Assembly (NCBI RefSeq): GCF_003634635.1
Contig: NZ_RBJB01000008.1
Span: 30,294 to 94,293 of the forward strand
Source of the DNA: Marinobacter nauticus
Lineage (GTDB): Bacteria > Pseudomonadota > Gammaproteobacteria > Pseudomonadales > Oleiphilaceae
Direction: 5' to 3'
Length of the DNA: 64,000 bases
Shown piece after piece: positions 11,755 through 22,063 of the stretch. Made by a program: the position numbers and the translations under genes. Numbering within the stretch: position 1 is the stretch's first letter; each line of letters opens with the position of its first letter. Under the pieces are notes generated by a model that worked only from the letters and a program-made list of their open reading frames with translations, was not told where the DNA came from and ran no database searches.

Positions 11755-12471
11755 TCAGGAAATAGTGCCGGTTACGCGCACCCGTTTGCTACCTGTGCTG
11801 GCCGGAGCGGGTTCGGCGGCTTTTCTGCGTTCTTTGAGGTGATTGTCGATGCCGTTCTTCAGGGCAATCAACAACCCGAGGCCCACAAAGGCGCCCGGTG
11901 GAAGCACCATGAACAGCATGTCGGGGTACTGTTCGAACGGCCGGATGACCCAATCCGCCGCCATGGGGCCGAGGAGCAGGTGCATGTCGGCGAACAATGT
12001 GCCCTGGCCGATCAGTTCCCTCATAGCGCCCAGCGTCATCAATACCGCAAGGAAGCCGATCCCCATCATGGCGCCGTCCAGAATGGCCGGTAACGGTGGA
12101 TTCTTGGAAGCAAAGGCATCGGCACGGCCAAGAATGGCGCAATTGGTAACGATCAGCGGGATGAAGATGCCGAGAATCTGGTACAGCTCATAGGTGAACG
12201 CTTGCATCAGCAGTTCAGCGCAGGTTACGAACGAGGCAATGATCATGACGAACGCCGGCAGTCGAACGGATTCGCTGACGAAGTTCCGGATAAGGGAGAC
12301 CGACAGGTTTGAGCCCATTAACACCAATAGTGTGGCCAGGCCCAGGCCGATGGCGTTGACGACCGTGCTGGTGACGGCAAGCAGCGGACACAACCCGAGA
12401 ACCTGCACCAGGGCAGGGTTGTTGTGCCAGAGGCCATCCTTGATGATTTCGCTGGACGTTTTCGTGCTCAT
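11755..12471 (-). CDS. rnfE: Rnf/Rsx electron transport complex subunit E
   Basis: Integral membrane subunit of the Rnf complex, which couples electron transfer between NADH and ferredoxin to ion movement. The homologous Rsx complex also keeps SoxR reduced. It has 238 residues with about six membrane helices. [17 protein letters not shown] near the N-terminus and [18 protein letters not shown] mid-protein mark the RnfA/RnfE paralogue pair, whose inverted cysteine-containing segments form the membrane iron site. A charged tail follows. It starts 2 bp after the rnfG stop. Confidence 0.95.
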   Translation of the reverse strand: MSTKTSSEIIKDGLWHNNPALVQVLGLCPLLAVTSTVVNAIGLGLATLLVLMGSNLSVSLIRNFVSESVRLPAFVMIIASFVTCAELLMQAFTYELYQILGIFIPLIVTNCAILGRADAFASKNPPLPAILDGAMMGIGFLAVLMTLGAMRELIGQGTLFADMHLLLGPMAADWVIRPFEQYPDMLFMVLPPGAFVGLGLLIALKNGIDNHLKERRKAAEPAPASTGSKRVRVTGTIS

Positions 12472-12473
12472 GA

Positions 12474-13175
12474 TCAGGAGTGCTCCGCTGGTTGAGTATC
12501 GGCGGCAATGGCTTCCGGAGACAGGCGGCGCTTACCGGGCTCCGGGGGCGCGTTCACCCGTTCGCGGATGATCTCACGGTTCTGGCGAAAATAGACCAGG
12601 GTTTTCTGTACCGCTTTCACCACCGCTCTCGGAGTGATGGTGGCTCCGGTGAACTGGTCGAAGATGCCACCGTTCTTCTTCACGTTCCAGGCGTTGGGGG
12701 CAGGGTTACCGAGAGACTTCCCGTCAAACGCATAGATCCAGTCAGACTTGCGGGTTTCGATACGATCGCCAAGCCCCGGTGTTTCCTTATGGCTGGTGAC
12801 CCGAACGCCCAATACCCGGCCTTGAAGATCCAGGCCAACCAACAGGCGGATATTACCGGAGTAGCCGTCTGGTGCCACGGTGGGCAGTATCATGCCGATA
12901 GGCCGGCCGTCTTTTCTGGCAACCCAGGCCCGCACGGGGCCTTCAACGGGTAGCCGCTCGCTGGCAGGCAGGGTGACCATATCTCTCAGCAGGTCATTAT
13001 CATGCTGGCTTTCCGGAATAATCTCGAACAGTGCCCTGGCCTCGGCGCGGGCCGCCTGCTCCTGAATCCGGTCTTTGGTCAGCCCCTGAGTCAGGGCAAT
13101 GGTGCCGCCGGTAATAATGGCAAACAGGCCCAGGCCGATTGCGCTTCGACGGATGGCGGTGGTTACTGCACTCAT
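12474..13175 (-). CDS. rnfG: Rnf/Rsx complex subunit G, covalent-FMN protein
   Basis: Membrane-anchored, mostly periplasmic flavoprotein subunit, 233 residues from ATG 13175. Upstream in-frame codons lie within rnfD and were ignored. One N-terminal membrane helix is seen (about 12-32). The FMN-binding domain includes GLGDRIET, and the flavin is attached to the Thr of the [12 protein letters not shown] motif near residue 180. It sits 2 bp after rnfD. The tail from about residue 205 is Pro/Glu-rich. Confidence 0.95.
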   Translation of the reverse strand: MSAVTTAIRRSAIGLGLFAIITGGTIALTQGLTKDRIQEQAARAEARALFEIIPESQHDNDLLRDMVTLPASERLPVEGPVRAWVARKDGRPIGMILPTVAPDGYSGNIRLLVGLDLQGRVLGVRVTSHKETPGLGDRIETRKSDWIYAFDGKSLGNPAPNAWNVKKNGGIFDQFTGATITPRAVVKAVQKTLVYFRQNREIIRERVNAPPEPGKRRLSPEAIAADTQPAEHS

Positions 13176-13177
13176 GG

Positions 13178-14230
13178 TCAACCTCCACTCCGGCCCGGGA
13201 CGCCCCGGCGGGCCTTGTGATGGCCGTAGGTGCGGGGTGGTGTGTAATGGTCGATAAACGGAACCGCGAAGTTCATCAGTAGCACGCTGAACGCGACCGC
13301 ATCGGGATAGTTGCCCCAACTGCGAATCAGGTACACCAGGACACCGATGCCGGCACCGTATATCAGCTTGCCCTGATGGCTGGTGGCTGCCGAAACCGGG
13401 TCGGTGGCAATAAAGAACGCGCCAAGCATGGTACCACCGGCCAGCAGGTGCAGTTGCAAAGGCGCGTACTGGTCGGCGTTGCTGCCAAAGGCCAGGCTCA
13501 TGGCGGCAATACCGGCCAGGAAGGCAACCGGAATATGCCAGGTTATGATTCTAAGGGCGATCAGCAGGACGCCGCCGGCCAGGAAGGCCAGATTGACCCA
13601 CTCCCAGCCCCGGGCAATCAAGTTGCCAAAGGTGGGGTGGCCGAGCACTTCCACTGACGTGTGACTGGCAATCTTGTGTTTGTATTCGTCCAGCGGTGTT
13701 GCCATGGTCCAGCCGTCGACGGCGGTCTGGCCCCCGGTGAAAATCTTCGCGAGGGTCTCACCAAAGCCGGGCGCGCCGCCCCAGAGCGTGGCTGCTTCGG
13801 CCCAGTTGGTGGTCATGGCGACCGGAAACGAGATCAATGCCAGGGCATAGCCCACCATGGCCGGGTTAAAGGGATTGGAGCCCAGACCACCGTAAAGCTG
13901 CTTGGCCACTACGATTGCTGAGACCACGGCAATACCGGAGACCCACCAGGGCGTGAACTGGGGCAGGGATAGCCCGAGCAGCAGGCCGGTGACCGCCGCG
14001 GTGTTGTCACGCAGGAAAAAGGCGACGGGTTTGCCGCGCAGCTTCAGGAAGGCGGCTTCAGAGCCCAGCGCCAGGGCAATGCACCAGACGACATTGATCA
14101 GGTTGCCCCAGCCAAAGAACAGAGTCTGGGCCAGCAGGCCGGGCAGAGCGGCCAGAATGACCCAGAGCATGACCCGTGACGTGGGCCGCGCGCGACGAGC
14201 ATGGGGTGAGGACTGTTGAGCAAGAGCCAT
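13178..14230 (-). CDS. rnfD: Rnf/Rsx complex subunit D, membrane flavoprotein
   Basis: Polytopic NqrB/RnfD-family subunit of 350 residues that carries covalent FMN and is thought to form the ion pathway. [18 protein letters not shown] contains the Thr used for flavin attachment. [23 protein letters not shown] is the other family signature. About nine membrane helices are apparent. A 20-bp gap separates it from rnfC upstream. Confidence 0.95.
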   Translation of the reverse strand: MALAQQSSPHARRARPTSRVMLWVILAALPGLLAQTLFFGWGNLINVVWCIALALGSEAAFLKLRGKPVAFFLRDNTAAVTGLLLGLSLPQFTPWWVSGIAVVSAIVVAKQLYGGLGSNPFNPAMVGYALALISFPVAMTTNWAEAATLWGGAPGFGETLAKIFTGGQTAVDGWTMATPLDEYKHKIASHTSVEVLGHPTFGNLIARGWEWVNLAFLAGGVLLIALRIITWHIPVAFLAGIAAMSLAFGSNADQYAPLQLHLLAGGTMLGAFFIATDPVSAATSHQGKLIYGAGIGVLVYLIRSWGNYPDAVAFSVLLMNFAVPFIDHYTPPRTYGHHKARRGVPGRSGG

Positions 14231-14250
14231 GAAGTTCCAGCCTGATTGAA

Positions 14251-16080
14251 TTATTGAGACGACGCGGGTTCTTCCGCCACTTGCTTGCGAGCCTGATCAA
14301 GCGCCTGCTGAGCCCGTTGCACCCGATCATGGTTCTTGGCGACAGCACGTTCCAGTTTCTCAACATTATCCGCCTGCTGAGACCGGGCCTCATCGAGCAT
14401 GCCCTGCATGGTGTTGAGCTTGGCTTCTGCCTGGGTGAGTTGCTTCTCCAGCGCCTCTATGTCGGGTTTGTCATCGGCCACTTCAGTGCTGCTCGGTACC
14501 GGTTGCTCTTTGGTGTCGGCGGCTGTTTTGGCCTTCTTGCGTTCCAGGGCCTGCTGTACCAGGGCGGCTTTGGCTGCCCGGTCGTCGCTTGCCTGGCCAT
14601 CGGCGGCGGCCATTTCGGCTTCCGCCTGCTTTTTGGCCTGAGCTTCGGCAGCAGCCTTGGCCCGCTCCTTGCGCCGTAATTCCTTTTCCTGTTGCTCCCT
14701 TTCCAGGCGGGCCTGACGTGCCTCGAAGCGCTCGCGAGCGCGATCCGCTTTCAGCTGTTCCGCGCGCTGGGTGCGAATCTCGCCTTTGGCAAACCGATAG
14801 TACTGGACCAAAGGAATGGAGCTGGGGCAGACGTAGGAACAGGCTCCGCATTCGATGCAGTCGAACAGGTTCAGGTGTTCTGCTTTCTCGAATTCACCCG
14901 CCTTGGAATACCAGAACAATTGCTGCGGCAACAGTTCCATGGGGCACGCCTCGGCGCACTGTCCACAGCGGATGCACGGTTGCTCTGGCGGCGGAGCCGG
15001 CAGTTCTGCCGCGGTTGCCGCGATCACGCAGTTGGTGGTTTTTACCACAGGCACGGAATCGGTGGTCAGGGTATACCCCATCATGGGGCCGCCAAGAATC
15101 AGCCGGTCAAGACGTTCCTGCGCCATCCCTGCCGTTTCGAGCAGGTGATGGATCGGCGTGCCGATCAGGACTTCAAAATTGCCGGGTTCCCGCACCGCCT
15201 CGCCAGTAACGGTTACCACACGGGATATCAGCGGCTTGCCCTCAAAGACAGCACGGCCCACGGCGACTGCAGTTCCGATGTTCTGGCACATCACCCCGAT
15301 ATCGGCAGGAATACCGCCACTGGGGACTTCCTGGCCGGTCAGAATCTGTATCAACTGTTTTTCACCACCAGACGGGTACTTGGTGGGCACCACCGCAATT
15401 TCAATCTGAGTGCCCGCCACCGCCTTGCGCATGGCGGCAATGGCCTCGGGCTTGTTGTCTTCAATGCCGACAACGCACCGGGAGGGCCGGAGAATCCACG
15501 CCATCACTTTCAGGCCTGCAACCACCTCGGCGGCCTGCTCGCGCATGGTCATGTCGTCGGCGGTGATGTAGGGCTCGCATTCCGCGCCGTTGAGAATCAG
15601 GGTATCGACCTTGCGATCCCTTGGAGGCCTCAGCTTGATATCGGTAGGAAAACCGGCGCCACCCATGCCGGAAATGCCGGCTTCGCGAATTCGCTGCAGC
15701 ACCGCTTCCCGGTCAAGTTGTTTGTAATCGTCAATCGGTGACAGGGCGCACCACTGGTCTTCGCCATCCGGTTTCAGTACCACGCACCAGTCCGCCATAC
15801 CGGACGGGTGGGGAACCGGACGTTGTTCAATGGCCTCGATCACCCCCGAAGTGGGAGCATGCACCGGCACGCCCATGCCATTGGTAACGTCTGCGATTTT
15901 CTGACCCTTCAGTACCCGGTCGCCCACCGCAACCACCAACTCTGCCGGTTCGCCGATGTGTTGTTGCAATGGCAATACCAGGCGATCGGGCATGGCGGCC
16001 TTGCGGATCGGGCGGGCCGTGGACTGATGCTTGTTCTCGGGCGGATGAATGCCGCCGGTGAAATCCCACAGCTGAGTCAT
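14251..16080 (-). CDS. rnfC: Rnf/Rsx complex subunit C, NADH-binding iron-sulfur protein
   Basis: Peripheral subunit that takes electrons from NADH, related to NuoF. It has 609 residues from ATG 16080, with its A shared with the rnfB stop (TGATG). [11 protein letters not shown] is the nucleotide/FMN-binding segment. Two 4Fe-4S motifs follow, [12 protein letters not shown] and [12 protein letters not shown]. From about residue 430 on, the protein is a long Ala/Glu/Lys/Gln-rich, helical and probably coiled-coil extension of about 170 residues, as in many gammaproteobacterial RnfC proteins. Confidence 0.95.
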   Translation of the reverse strand: MTQLWDFTGGIHPPENKHQSTARPIRKAAMPDRLVLPLQQHIGEPAELVVAVGDRVLKGQKIADVTNGMGVPVHAPTSGVIEAIEQRPVPHPSGMADWCVVLKPDGEDQWCALSPIDDYKQLDREAVLQRIREAGISGMGGAGFPTDIKLRPPRDRKVDTLILNGAECEPYITADDMTMREQAAEVVAGLKVMAWILRPSRCVVGIEDNKPEAIAAMRKAVAGTQIEIAVVPTKYPSGGEKQLIQILTGQEVPSGGIPADIGVMCQNIGTAVAVGRAVFEGKPLISRVVTVTGEAVREPGNFEVLIGTPIHHLLETAGMAQERLDRLILGGPMMGYTLTTDSVPVVKTTNCVIAATAAELPAPPPEQPCIRCGQCAEACPMELLPQQLFWYSKAGEFEKAEHLNLFDCIECGACSYVCPSSIPLVQYYRFAKGEIRTQRAEQLKADRARERFEARQARLEREQQEKELRRKERAKAAAEAQAKKQAEAEMAAADGQASDDRAAKAALVQQALERKKAKTAADTKEQPVPSSTEVADDKPDIEALEKQLTQAEAKLNTMQGMLDEARSQQADNVEKLERAVAKNHDRVQRAQQALDQARKQVAEEPASSQ

Positions 16081-16658
16081 CAGGCGCTGGCTCCCTGGCG
16101 ATCGGTGGCGATGATTTGGGGCACTGGAGGTGTCCAGGTCCAGGTACGGATATCCGGCTCGATGGTGATCATGTCGATGCAATCCACCGGGCAGGGTTCC
16201 ACGCACAAGTCACAGCCGGTGCACTCGCTCTCGATAACGGTGTGCATGTGCTTGGCGGCGCCCAGGATGGCGTCTACCGGGCAGGCCTGAATGCATTTGG
16301 TGCAGCCAATGCATTCGTCCTCGCGAATAACTGCCACCCGCTTGGCCTGCTCAACACCGTGTTCTGCGTCCAGCGGTTGTGGCTCTACATCCAGCAGGTC
16401 GGCCAGCGCCTTGATGGTGCTTTCACCACCGGGCGGACATTTGTTGATGGCGTCGCCGTTGGCAATGGATTCGGCATAGGGCCGGCAGCCGGGGAAGCCA
16501 CACTGGCCGCACTGTGTCTGCGGCAGCAGCGAATCAATCTGGTCAACCAGTGGGTTACCTTCAACCTTGAACCGTTCAGAGGCAAATCCCAGTAGCCCGC
16601 CAAAGACCAGGGCAAGCGCCAGCAGGACCACAACGGCAATCAGGAAACTCGTCCACAT
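16080..16658 (-). CDS. rnfB: Rnf/Rsx complex subunit B, ferredoxin-like
   Basis: Iron-sulfur subunit of 192 residues. An N-terminal membrane anchor (about 4-26) is followed by the Rnf-type cluster [13 protein letters not shown], then two ferredoxin 4Fe-4S motifs, [16 protein letters not shown] and [16 protein letters not shown]. It passes electrons between RnfC and the membrane subunits. It lies 13 bp downstream of rnfA. Confidence 0.96.
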   Translation of the reverse strand: MWTSFLIAVVVLLALALVFGGLLGFASERFKVEGNPLVDQIDSLLPQTQCGQCGFPGCRPYAESIANGDAINKCPPGGESTIKALADLLDVEPQPLDAEHGVEQAKRVAVIREDECIGCTKCIQACPVDAILGAAKHMHTVIESECTGCDLCVEPCPVDCIDMITIEPDIRTWTWTPPVPQIIATDRQGASA

Positions 16659-16671
16659 AACAACCGCTCCG

Positions 16672-17253
16672 TCAGACCGCGACCAGGCCGGTGAAGCCCA
16701 GGAAAGCCAGCGACATGAGCCCTGCGGTAATCATCCCGATAGCTGCGCCCCGGAAGGCCACCGGCACATCGGATACGGCAATGCGCTCGCGCATGGCGGC
16801 AAACAGCACCAGCACCAGGGAGAACCCGACGGCCGCGCCAAAGCCGTAAAGCACAGATTCCACAAAGTTGTTGTTTTTGTTGAGGTTCAGGAGGGCTACA
16901 CCCAATACCGCGCAGTTAGTGGTGATCAGGGGCAGGAAAATCCCGAGAACCCGATACAGCAGCGGACTGGTCTTGCGTACCACCATTTCGGTGAACTGTA
17001 CCACCACCGCAATCACAAGGATGAAGGTGATGGTTTTCAGGAAAGCGAGATCCAGCGGGGCCAGCAGGTAGGTGTAGGCCAGATAACTGCACACCGACGA
17101 CAGGGTCAGTACGAACGTGGTTGCCAGCGACATGCCCATGGCGGTTTCCAGTTTCCCAGAAACGCCCATGAAAGGGCATAGCCCCAGGAACTGCACCAGC
17201 ACAAAGTTGTTCACCAGAATGGTGCTGACCAGAATCAGTAAATACTCTGTCAT
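16672..17253 (-). CDS. rnfA: Rnf/Rsx complex subunit A
   Basis: Six-helix membrane subunit of 193 residues and paralogue of Rnf[19 protein letters not shown] and [16 protein letters not shown] are the two cysteine-bearing inverted segments. First gene of rnfABCDGE. It starts 21 bp after metG, so read-through from metG is likely. Confidence 0.97.
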   Translation of the reverse strand: MTEYLLILVSTILVNNFVLVQFLGLCPFMGVSGKLETAMGMSLATTFVLTLSSVCSYLAYTYLLAPLDLAFLKTITFILVIAVVVQFTEMVVRKTSPLLYRVLGIFLPLITTNCAVLGVALLNLNKNNNFVESVLYGFGAAVGFSLVLVLFAAMRERIAVSDVPVAFRGAAIGMITAGLMSLAFLGFTGLVAV

Positions 17254-17274
17254 CGGAGCGTCTCAGTCTCTGCT

Positions 17275-19311
17275 TTACATCACCCGCATGCCCGGCACAG
17301 CGCCGGAATCCGGAGACAGAATGAAGATATCCTTACCACCGGGGCCGGCCGCCAGTACCATGCCTTCGGACATACCGAACTTCATCTTTCTGGGTTTGAG
17401 GTTGGCGACCATCACGGTCATACGACCTTCCAGATCTTCCGGTTTGTAGGCGGACTTAATACCAGCAAACACGTTGCGTTCGCCATGCCCCACGTCAAGA
17501 GTCAGTCGAAGAAGTTTGTCAGCGCCTTCCACATGCTCTGCTTTGACAATCTTGACGACTCGCAGATCCACCTTGGCAAAATCCGGGAACTCGATTTCCT
17601 CGGCGATCGGTTCGAGATCCTTTGCCGCCTCTTTCTTGCTGTCGCCCTGGGCTGCCGGCAGTTCCTCTTTGGAGGCCTCCAGCATCTTTTCGATCTGATC
17701 CATATCCACCCGGTTCATCAGCGGCTTGAACTTGTCGATGCCGTGGTTTTCGAGCAGGGCGGCACGGTTGTTCCAGTCCAGGCGTGAATTCAGGAACGAC
17801 TGGGCTGCATCGGCGGTCTTCGGCAGTACCGGTGCCAGATAGGTCATCAGCAGGCGGAACATGTTGATGGCGTTGGTACAGATGGCCTGCAGCTGGTCAT
17901 CCTGGCCGTCCTGTTTGGCAATCACCCAGGGCTGCTCATCATTCACGTACTGGTTGGCAATGTCTGCCAGCTCCATAATCCGACGCATAGCGCGGCCGAA
18001 CTCACGGGCTTCGTAGAACTCTGCAATCTGTTCACCGGCATCAATAAACTCTTTCAGCTTGTCCTGCTCGGTAACCTTGCCCAGCTTGCCGTCAAAGCGC
18101 TTGGTGATAAAACCGGCACTGCGGCTGGCAATGTTCACCACCTTGCCCACCAGATCGGAATTCACCCGGGCGGCAAAGTCTTCCAGGTTCAGGTCCATGT
18201 CATCCACGCCGCCGGTCAGCTTCGCGGCGAAGTAGTAGCGCAGGTACTCCGGGTTCAGGTGGTCCAGGTAGGTCCGCGCCATGATGAAGGTGCCGCGGGA
18301 CTTGGACATTTTCTTGCCGTTCACCGTCACGAAGCCATGAGCCCAAACCGCGGTTGGCGTGCGGAAGCCCGCATCGTGCAGCATCGAAGGCCAGAACAGG
18401 GCATGGAAATTGATAATGTCCTTACCGATGAAATGGTACACCTCGGCACTAGAATCCTTCTTCCAGAAATGCTCGAAATCGATGCCCTCGCGGTTGCACA
18501 GGTTCTTGAAGCTGGCCAGGTAGCCGATAGGTGCATCCAGCCAAACGTAGAAGTACTTACCTGGTGCATCCGGGATCTCAAACCCGAAATAGGGCGCATC
18601 CCGACTGATGTCCCACTCCTGCAGGCCCGCATCCAGCCACTCGGCCAGCTTGTTGGCCACCTGGGGTTGCAGAGCACCGCTGCGCGTCCACTTGCTCAGA
18701 AAATCGTGGAACTCCGGCAGTTTGAAGAAGTAATGCTCGGATTCCTTTTCCACAGGGGTAGCGCCAGACACCGCAGAGCGGGGATTGATCAACTCGGCGG
18801 GTGTGTAGGTGGCGCCGCAGGCCTCACAGTTATCACCGTACTGGTCTTCGGTTTTGCACTTGGGGCAGGTGCCTTTGATGAAACGATCCGCCAGAAACAT
18901 CTCTTTTTCCGGATCAAAGAACTGCGTGATCTTGCGCGTGGCAATGTGATCATTGTCCTTGAGCTGGCGGTAGATGTACTCCGAGAAGTACTGATTCTCC
19001 TCCGAGTGCGTGGAGTAATAATTGTCGAAACGGATGTGAAAGCCCGCGAAATCTTCCTGATGCTCCTGACGAATCCGGTCGATCAGCTGCTCCGGGGTAA
19101 TCCCCTCACGCTCGGCCCGCAGCATAATGGCAGTGCCGTGAGCATCGTCTGCACAAACGTAGTAGCAGTTGTGGCCGCGCATGTTCTGGAAGCGCACCCA
19201 GATATCGGTCTGAATGTATTCCAGCAGGTGCCCCAGATGAATGGGCCCGTTGGCGTAGGGCAGGGCGCTGGTAACCAGAATATCGCGCTGTTGCTTGCTC
19301 GCTTGCGTCAT
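17275..19311 (-). CDS. metG: Methionine--tRNA ligase
   Basis: Charges initiator and elongator tRNA(Met). At 678 residues it is the long dimeric form. HLGH (25-28) is the HIGH motif. A zinc knuckle CPKC...CEAC lies in the connective peptide, and KMSKS is in [13 protein letters not shown]-terminal tRNA-binding OB domain begins near 575 ([17 protein letters not shown]). It is divergent from apbC with about 180 bp between them, as in many gammaproteobacteria. Confidence 0.98.
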   Translation of the reverse strand: MTQASKQQRDILVTSALPYANGPIHLGHLLEYIQTDIWVRFQNMRGHNCYYVCADDAHGTAIMLRAEREGITPEQLIDRIRQEHQEDFAGFHIRFDNYYSTHSEENQYFSEYIYRQLKDNDHIATRKITQFFDPEKEMFLADRFIKGTCPKCKTEDQYGDNCEACGATYTPAELINPRSAVSGATPVEKESEHYFFKLPEFHDFLSKWTRSGALQPQVANKLAEWLDAGLQEWDISRDAPYFGFEIPDAPGKYFYVWLDAPIGYLASFKNLCNREGIDFEHFWKKDSSAEVYHFIGKDIINFHALFWPSMLHDAGFRTPTAVWAHGFVTVNGKKMSKSRGTFIMARTYLDHLNPEYLRYYFAAKLTGGVDDMDLNLEDFAARVNSDLVGKVVNIASRSAGFITKRFDGKLGKVTEQDKLKEFIDAGEQIAEFYEAREFGRAMRRIMELADIANQYVNDEQPWVIAKQDGQDDQLQAICTNAINMFRLLMTYLAPVLPKTADAAQSFLNSRLDWNNRAALLENHGIDKFKPLMNRVDMDQIEKMLEASKEELPAAQGDSKKEAAKDLEPIAEEIEFPDFAKVDLRVVKIVKAEHVEGADKLLRLTLDVGHGERNVFAGIKSAYKPEDLEGRMTVMVANLKPRKMKFGMSEGMVLAAGPGGKDIFILSPDSGAVPGMRVM

Positions 19312-19491
19312 GGTGATGTCCGAACCTTATGTTGAGTCGGGTTGGAAAGACAAAAACGGGGTTCCGGCGCCAATCGCAATTGATTGTTCCAGGTAAAGAC
19401 CCCATATGGTCAGAAACGGGCACAGATGATACCTTCCGAGCCATCATTTTTCACCTGCATTCAAGCTTATGAGCTTATTCCGGAGACCCCG

Positions 19492-20592
19492 ATGACCCAG
19501 ATTTCCCAACAGGCCCTCGAAGCCGCCGTTCGCGAATACCGGGACCCCTACCTGAACAAAGACCTGTACGAACTGGGAGCCGTCAAAAACCTGAGCGCAG
19601 ACGACAGCGGCAACGTGACCCTGATGGTCGAACTGCCATACCCTTCAAAAGGCATCGCTGGTGGTCTGAAACAGATCGTCGCCAACGCTCTGGAGTTTGT
19701 CGATGGCGTTGAAAGTGCCGAAGTACACGTAGCCCAGAAAATCCACAGCTACAAAACCAACAAAGACCTGCCGGCCGTCCCCGGTGTGAAAAACATCATC
19801 GCAGTCGCCTCCGGCAAAGGCGGCGTGGGCAAATCCACCACCGCCGTCAACCTCGCTCTCGCCCTGCACGCCGAAGGTGCCCGGGTTGGCATCCTCGACG
19901 CCGATATCTACGGGCCCAGCATCGGCATGATGCTCGGCGTACCCGAAGGCAAACGCCCGGACGTACGCGAAAACAAATACTTCGTCCCCATGCTGGCCCA
20001 CGGCCTGCAAGCCAACTCCATGGCCTTCGTCACCACCGACAAAACCCCCATGGTCTGGCGCGGCCCGATGGTCAGCGGTGCGGTGATGCAGTTGCTCCAG
20101 CAAACCCTGTGGGATGAACTCGACTACCTCATCATCGACATGCCTCCCGGCACTGGCGATATCCAGCTCACCCTGGCCCAGAAAGTCCCGGTCACCGGCG
20201 CCGTCATCGTCACCACTCCCCAGGACATCGCCCTGCTGGACGGCAAAAAAGGCATCGAAATGTTCCGCAAAGTCGACATCCCGGTGCTGGGCGTAGTCGA
20301 AAACATGAGCGTCCACATCTGCTCCAACTGCGGCCATGAAGAACCCCTCTTCGGCCACGGCGGTGGCGAACGCATCGCGGAAGAATACGAAACCACCCTC
20401 CTGGGCCAGCTACCCTTGCACATGACCATCCGCGAACAGACCGACAGCGGCGCCCCGACTGTGGTTGCCGAGCCGGATTCGGAAGTGGCAAGACGCTACC
20501 GCGACATCGCCAGAAGGGTGGGGGCGGAGCTGTCCACCCGCGAGCGGAATCTTGGTGGGACGATTTCCAGTGTTTCCGTAACTGAGCATTAA
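19492..20592 (+). CDS. apbC: Iron-sulfur cluster carrier protein, Mrp/ApbC P-loop ATPase
   Basis: Cytoplasmic scaffold or carrier delivering Fe-S clusters. It has 366 residues from ATG 19492 (GGAG at 19482-19485). A longer in-frame TTG start at 19384 lacks a ribosome-binding site. An N-terminal DUF59 (MIP18-like) domain covers about 1-85. The deviant Walker A is SGKGGVGKSTTAVN. IIDMPPGTGD is Walker B, and a CxxC (CSNCGHEEPLFG) binds the bridging cluster between subunits. Confidence 0.96.
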   Translation: MTQISQQALEAAVREYRDPYLNKDLYELGAVKNLSADDSGNVTLMVELPYPSKGIAGGLKQIVANALEFVDGVESAEVHVAQKIHSYKTNKDLPAVPGVKNIIAVASGKGGVGKSTTAVNLALALHAEGARVGILDADIYGPSIGMMLGVPEGKRPDVRENKYFVPMLAHGLQANSMAFVTTDKTPMVWRGPMVSGAVMQLLQQTLWDELDYLIIDMPPGTGDIQLTLAQKVPVTGAVIVTTPQDIALLDGKKGIEMFRKVDIPVLGVVENMSVHICSNCGHEEPLFGHGGGERIAEEYETTLLGQLPLHMTIREQTDSGAPTVVAEPDSEVARRYRDIARRVGAELSTRERNLGGTISSVSVTEH

Positions 20593-20838
20593 TAAGTCAG
20601 GAAAATGTAGAGGAATTCCACTCGAAGGCTGAATCGCGGCATCAGGGTGCCCTGTCCAAAAATTTCGGAGGCCATGGATGGCCGGAGAGAAGCGCACAAG
20701 GATGTGCTAGTAGCGGTTTTTGGACAGGGCACCCTGATGCCGCAGCCCCCGCCGTAGCGTTTTTGGAAGCCTTCGACAGACCCTAAGGGAACAGGTAAAC
20801 TACGCCCCAATTTTCCCAGCTGGAAACGAGAATTCACC
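20593..20838. other. apbC-dcd intergenic region
   Basis: 246 bp, mostly occupied by copy 3 of the structured repeat (20636-20743). About 95 bp remain before dcd for a promoter, which I could not pinpoint. A weak ribosome-binding site (GAAACGAG) precedes dcd. No coding gene is supported. Confidence 0.5.
20636..20743 (+). repeat. Structured repeat element, copy 3 (perfect 27-bp stem)
   Basis: Arms 20636-20662 and 20717-20743 are perfect 27-bp inverted repeats (GCGGCATCAGGG ... CCCTGATGCCGC). The 54-nt centre holds TTTCGGAGGCC, hairpin GGCCA-TGGA-TGGCC, GGAGAGAAGC, hairpin GCACA-AGGA-TGTGC and TAGTAGCGG. The core matches copy 2 at 53 of 58 positions, while the stem shares no sequence with the stems of copies 1 or 2. 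A GGCT/AGCC extension outside the arms suggests a further short helix beyond a bulge. Confidence 0.9.
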
Positions 20839-21405
20839 ATGAGCATCAAATCCGACAAGTGGATCCGCCGGATGTCCGAACAGCACGGCATGATCGAACC
20901 CTTCGAAGCCGGACAAGTTCGGGAAAGCGAAAAAGGCCGCGTCATCTCCTACGGCACCTCAAGCTACGGCTACGACGTACGTTGCAGCAACGAATTCAAA
21001 ATCTTCACCAACGTCCACAGCGCCACCGTAGACCCGAAGAACTTCGACGAGAACAGCTTCGTCAACTACACCGGCGACGTTTGCATCATCCCGCCGAACA
21101 GCTTCGCTCTGGCGCGCACCGTTGAATACTTCCGCATACCCAGAAGCGTACTCACTATCTGCCTGGGCAAAAGCACCTATGCACGCTGCGGCATCATTGT
21201 GAATGTCACGCCGCTGGAACCGGAGTGGGAAGGTCAGGTAACCCTGGAATTCTCCAACACCACCAACCTGCCAGCGAAAATCTACGCCAACGAAGGCGTC
21301 GCCCAGATGCTGTTCTTCGAATCCGACGAAATCTGTGAAACCAGCTACAAAGACCGCGGCGGCAAGTACCTTGGCCAGACCGGCGTGACCCTGCCCAGGA
21401 CATGA
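20839..21405 (+). CDS. dcd: dCTP deaminase
   Basis: Deaminates dCTP to dUTP, feeding dTTP synthesis. It has 188 residues, full length for the monofunctional enterobacterial-type trimer. The catalytic region [24 protein letters not shown] carries the conserved Arg and Glu (about residue 138), and the C-terminal lid is [12 protein letters not shown]. Its stop overlaps the next gene by 4 bp (ATGA). Confidence 0.97.
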   Translation: MSIKSDKWIRRMSEQHGMIEPFEAGQVRESEKGRVISYGTSSYGYDVRCSNEFKIFTNVHSATVDPKNFDENSFVNYTGDVCIIPPNSFALARTVEYFRIPRSVLTICLGKSTYARCGIIVNVTPLEPEWEGQVTLEFSNTTNLPAKIYANEGVAQMLFFESDEICETSYKDRGGKYLGQTGVTLPRT

Positions 21406-22001
21406 ACGCCAACCAGTTTCTCAAAGCCGTCTCACAACTGCAGGGCTGGCGCGAATGCGCCTTCCTGCTGGCCCTGGCCGAACGTTCATTTCCCAACTAC
21501 GCCCTGTTCGCCGACGCCGTTGGCCTGAAAACCGGCGGCAAGATGCGCCAGTTGCTCGATCTGGCCTGGGACATGCTCCAGAAAGACGTGGCCGATGCCG
21601 CCATCCCGCAGCTGCTCAGCAAACTCGAAGCCCTGTGCCCCAATGTCGACGAGTACGATGCCTACGGTGTCTACCCGGCCTTCGATTTCTGCCAGCTGCT
21701 TGAGCAGGCGCTGCTGAACCGTCTGAACCCGAACAAGCATCGCGCCACCGAAGCCTCCCAGCTGGCGACCCGCACCGTGATGGATTTTGTTGAAATGTCC
21801 GAAGGTGAGGGGCTGGATGAAAACGAACTGGTGCGCGTGTTTGAGCACCATCCACTGCTCAAGGACGACAAACTGTTTCAGCGCGACACCGTCATGGCGC
21901 TGAAAAAGCAGCGAACACCCAAAGAAGCCTTCCTGGCTGAACTGCGAGCCGGTGCCGCCAACGACGGTGTCAGTAACCTGGGTATCTCCCTGGAAGGCTG
22001 A
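21402..22001 (+). CDS. DUF416 (YjaG-like) protein
   Basis: 199-residue cytoplasmic, helix-rich protein of the DUF416/YjaG family, whose function is not established. It has no signal peptide or membrane helix. Recognisable segments are [22 protein letters not shown] near the N-terminus and [20 protein letters not shown] in the middle. It starts inside the dcd stop codon and is probably translationally coupled to it. Confidence 0.8.
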   Translation: MNANQFLKAVSQLQGWRECAFLLALAERSFPNYALFADAVGLKTGGKMRQLLDLAWDMLQKDVADAAIPQLLSKLEALCPNVDEYDAYGVYPAFDFCQLLEQALLNRLNPNKHRATEASQLATRTVMDFVEMSEGEGLDENELVRVFEHHPLLKDDKLFQRDTVMALKKQRTPKEAFLAELRAGAANDGVSNLGISLEG

Positions 22002-22063
22002 CTAAGGCAACCGAGCTACACTGGCTGTAACCTCCCTCAGTACTTTATTGAACGGAATGAATC

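Noticed and set aside
19384..19491. TTG 19384 as apbC start.
   Set aside because: The added 36 residues do not resemble the family and lie in the metG-apbC divergent promoter region. ATG 19492 has a good ribosome-binding site.
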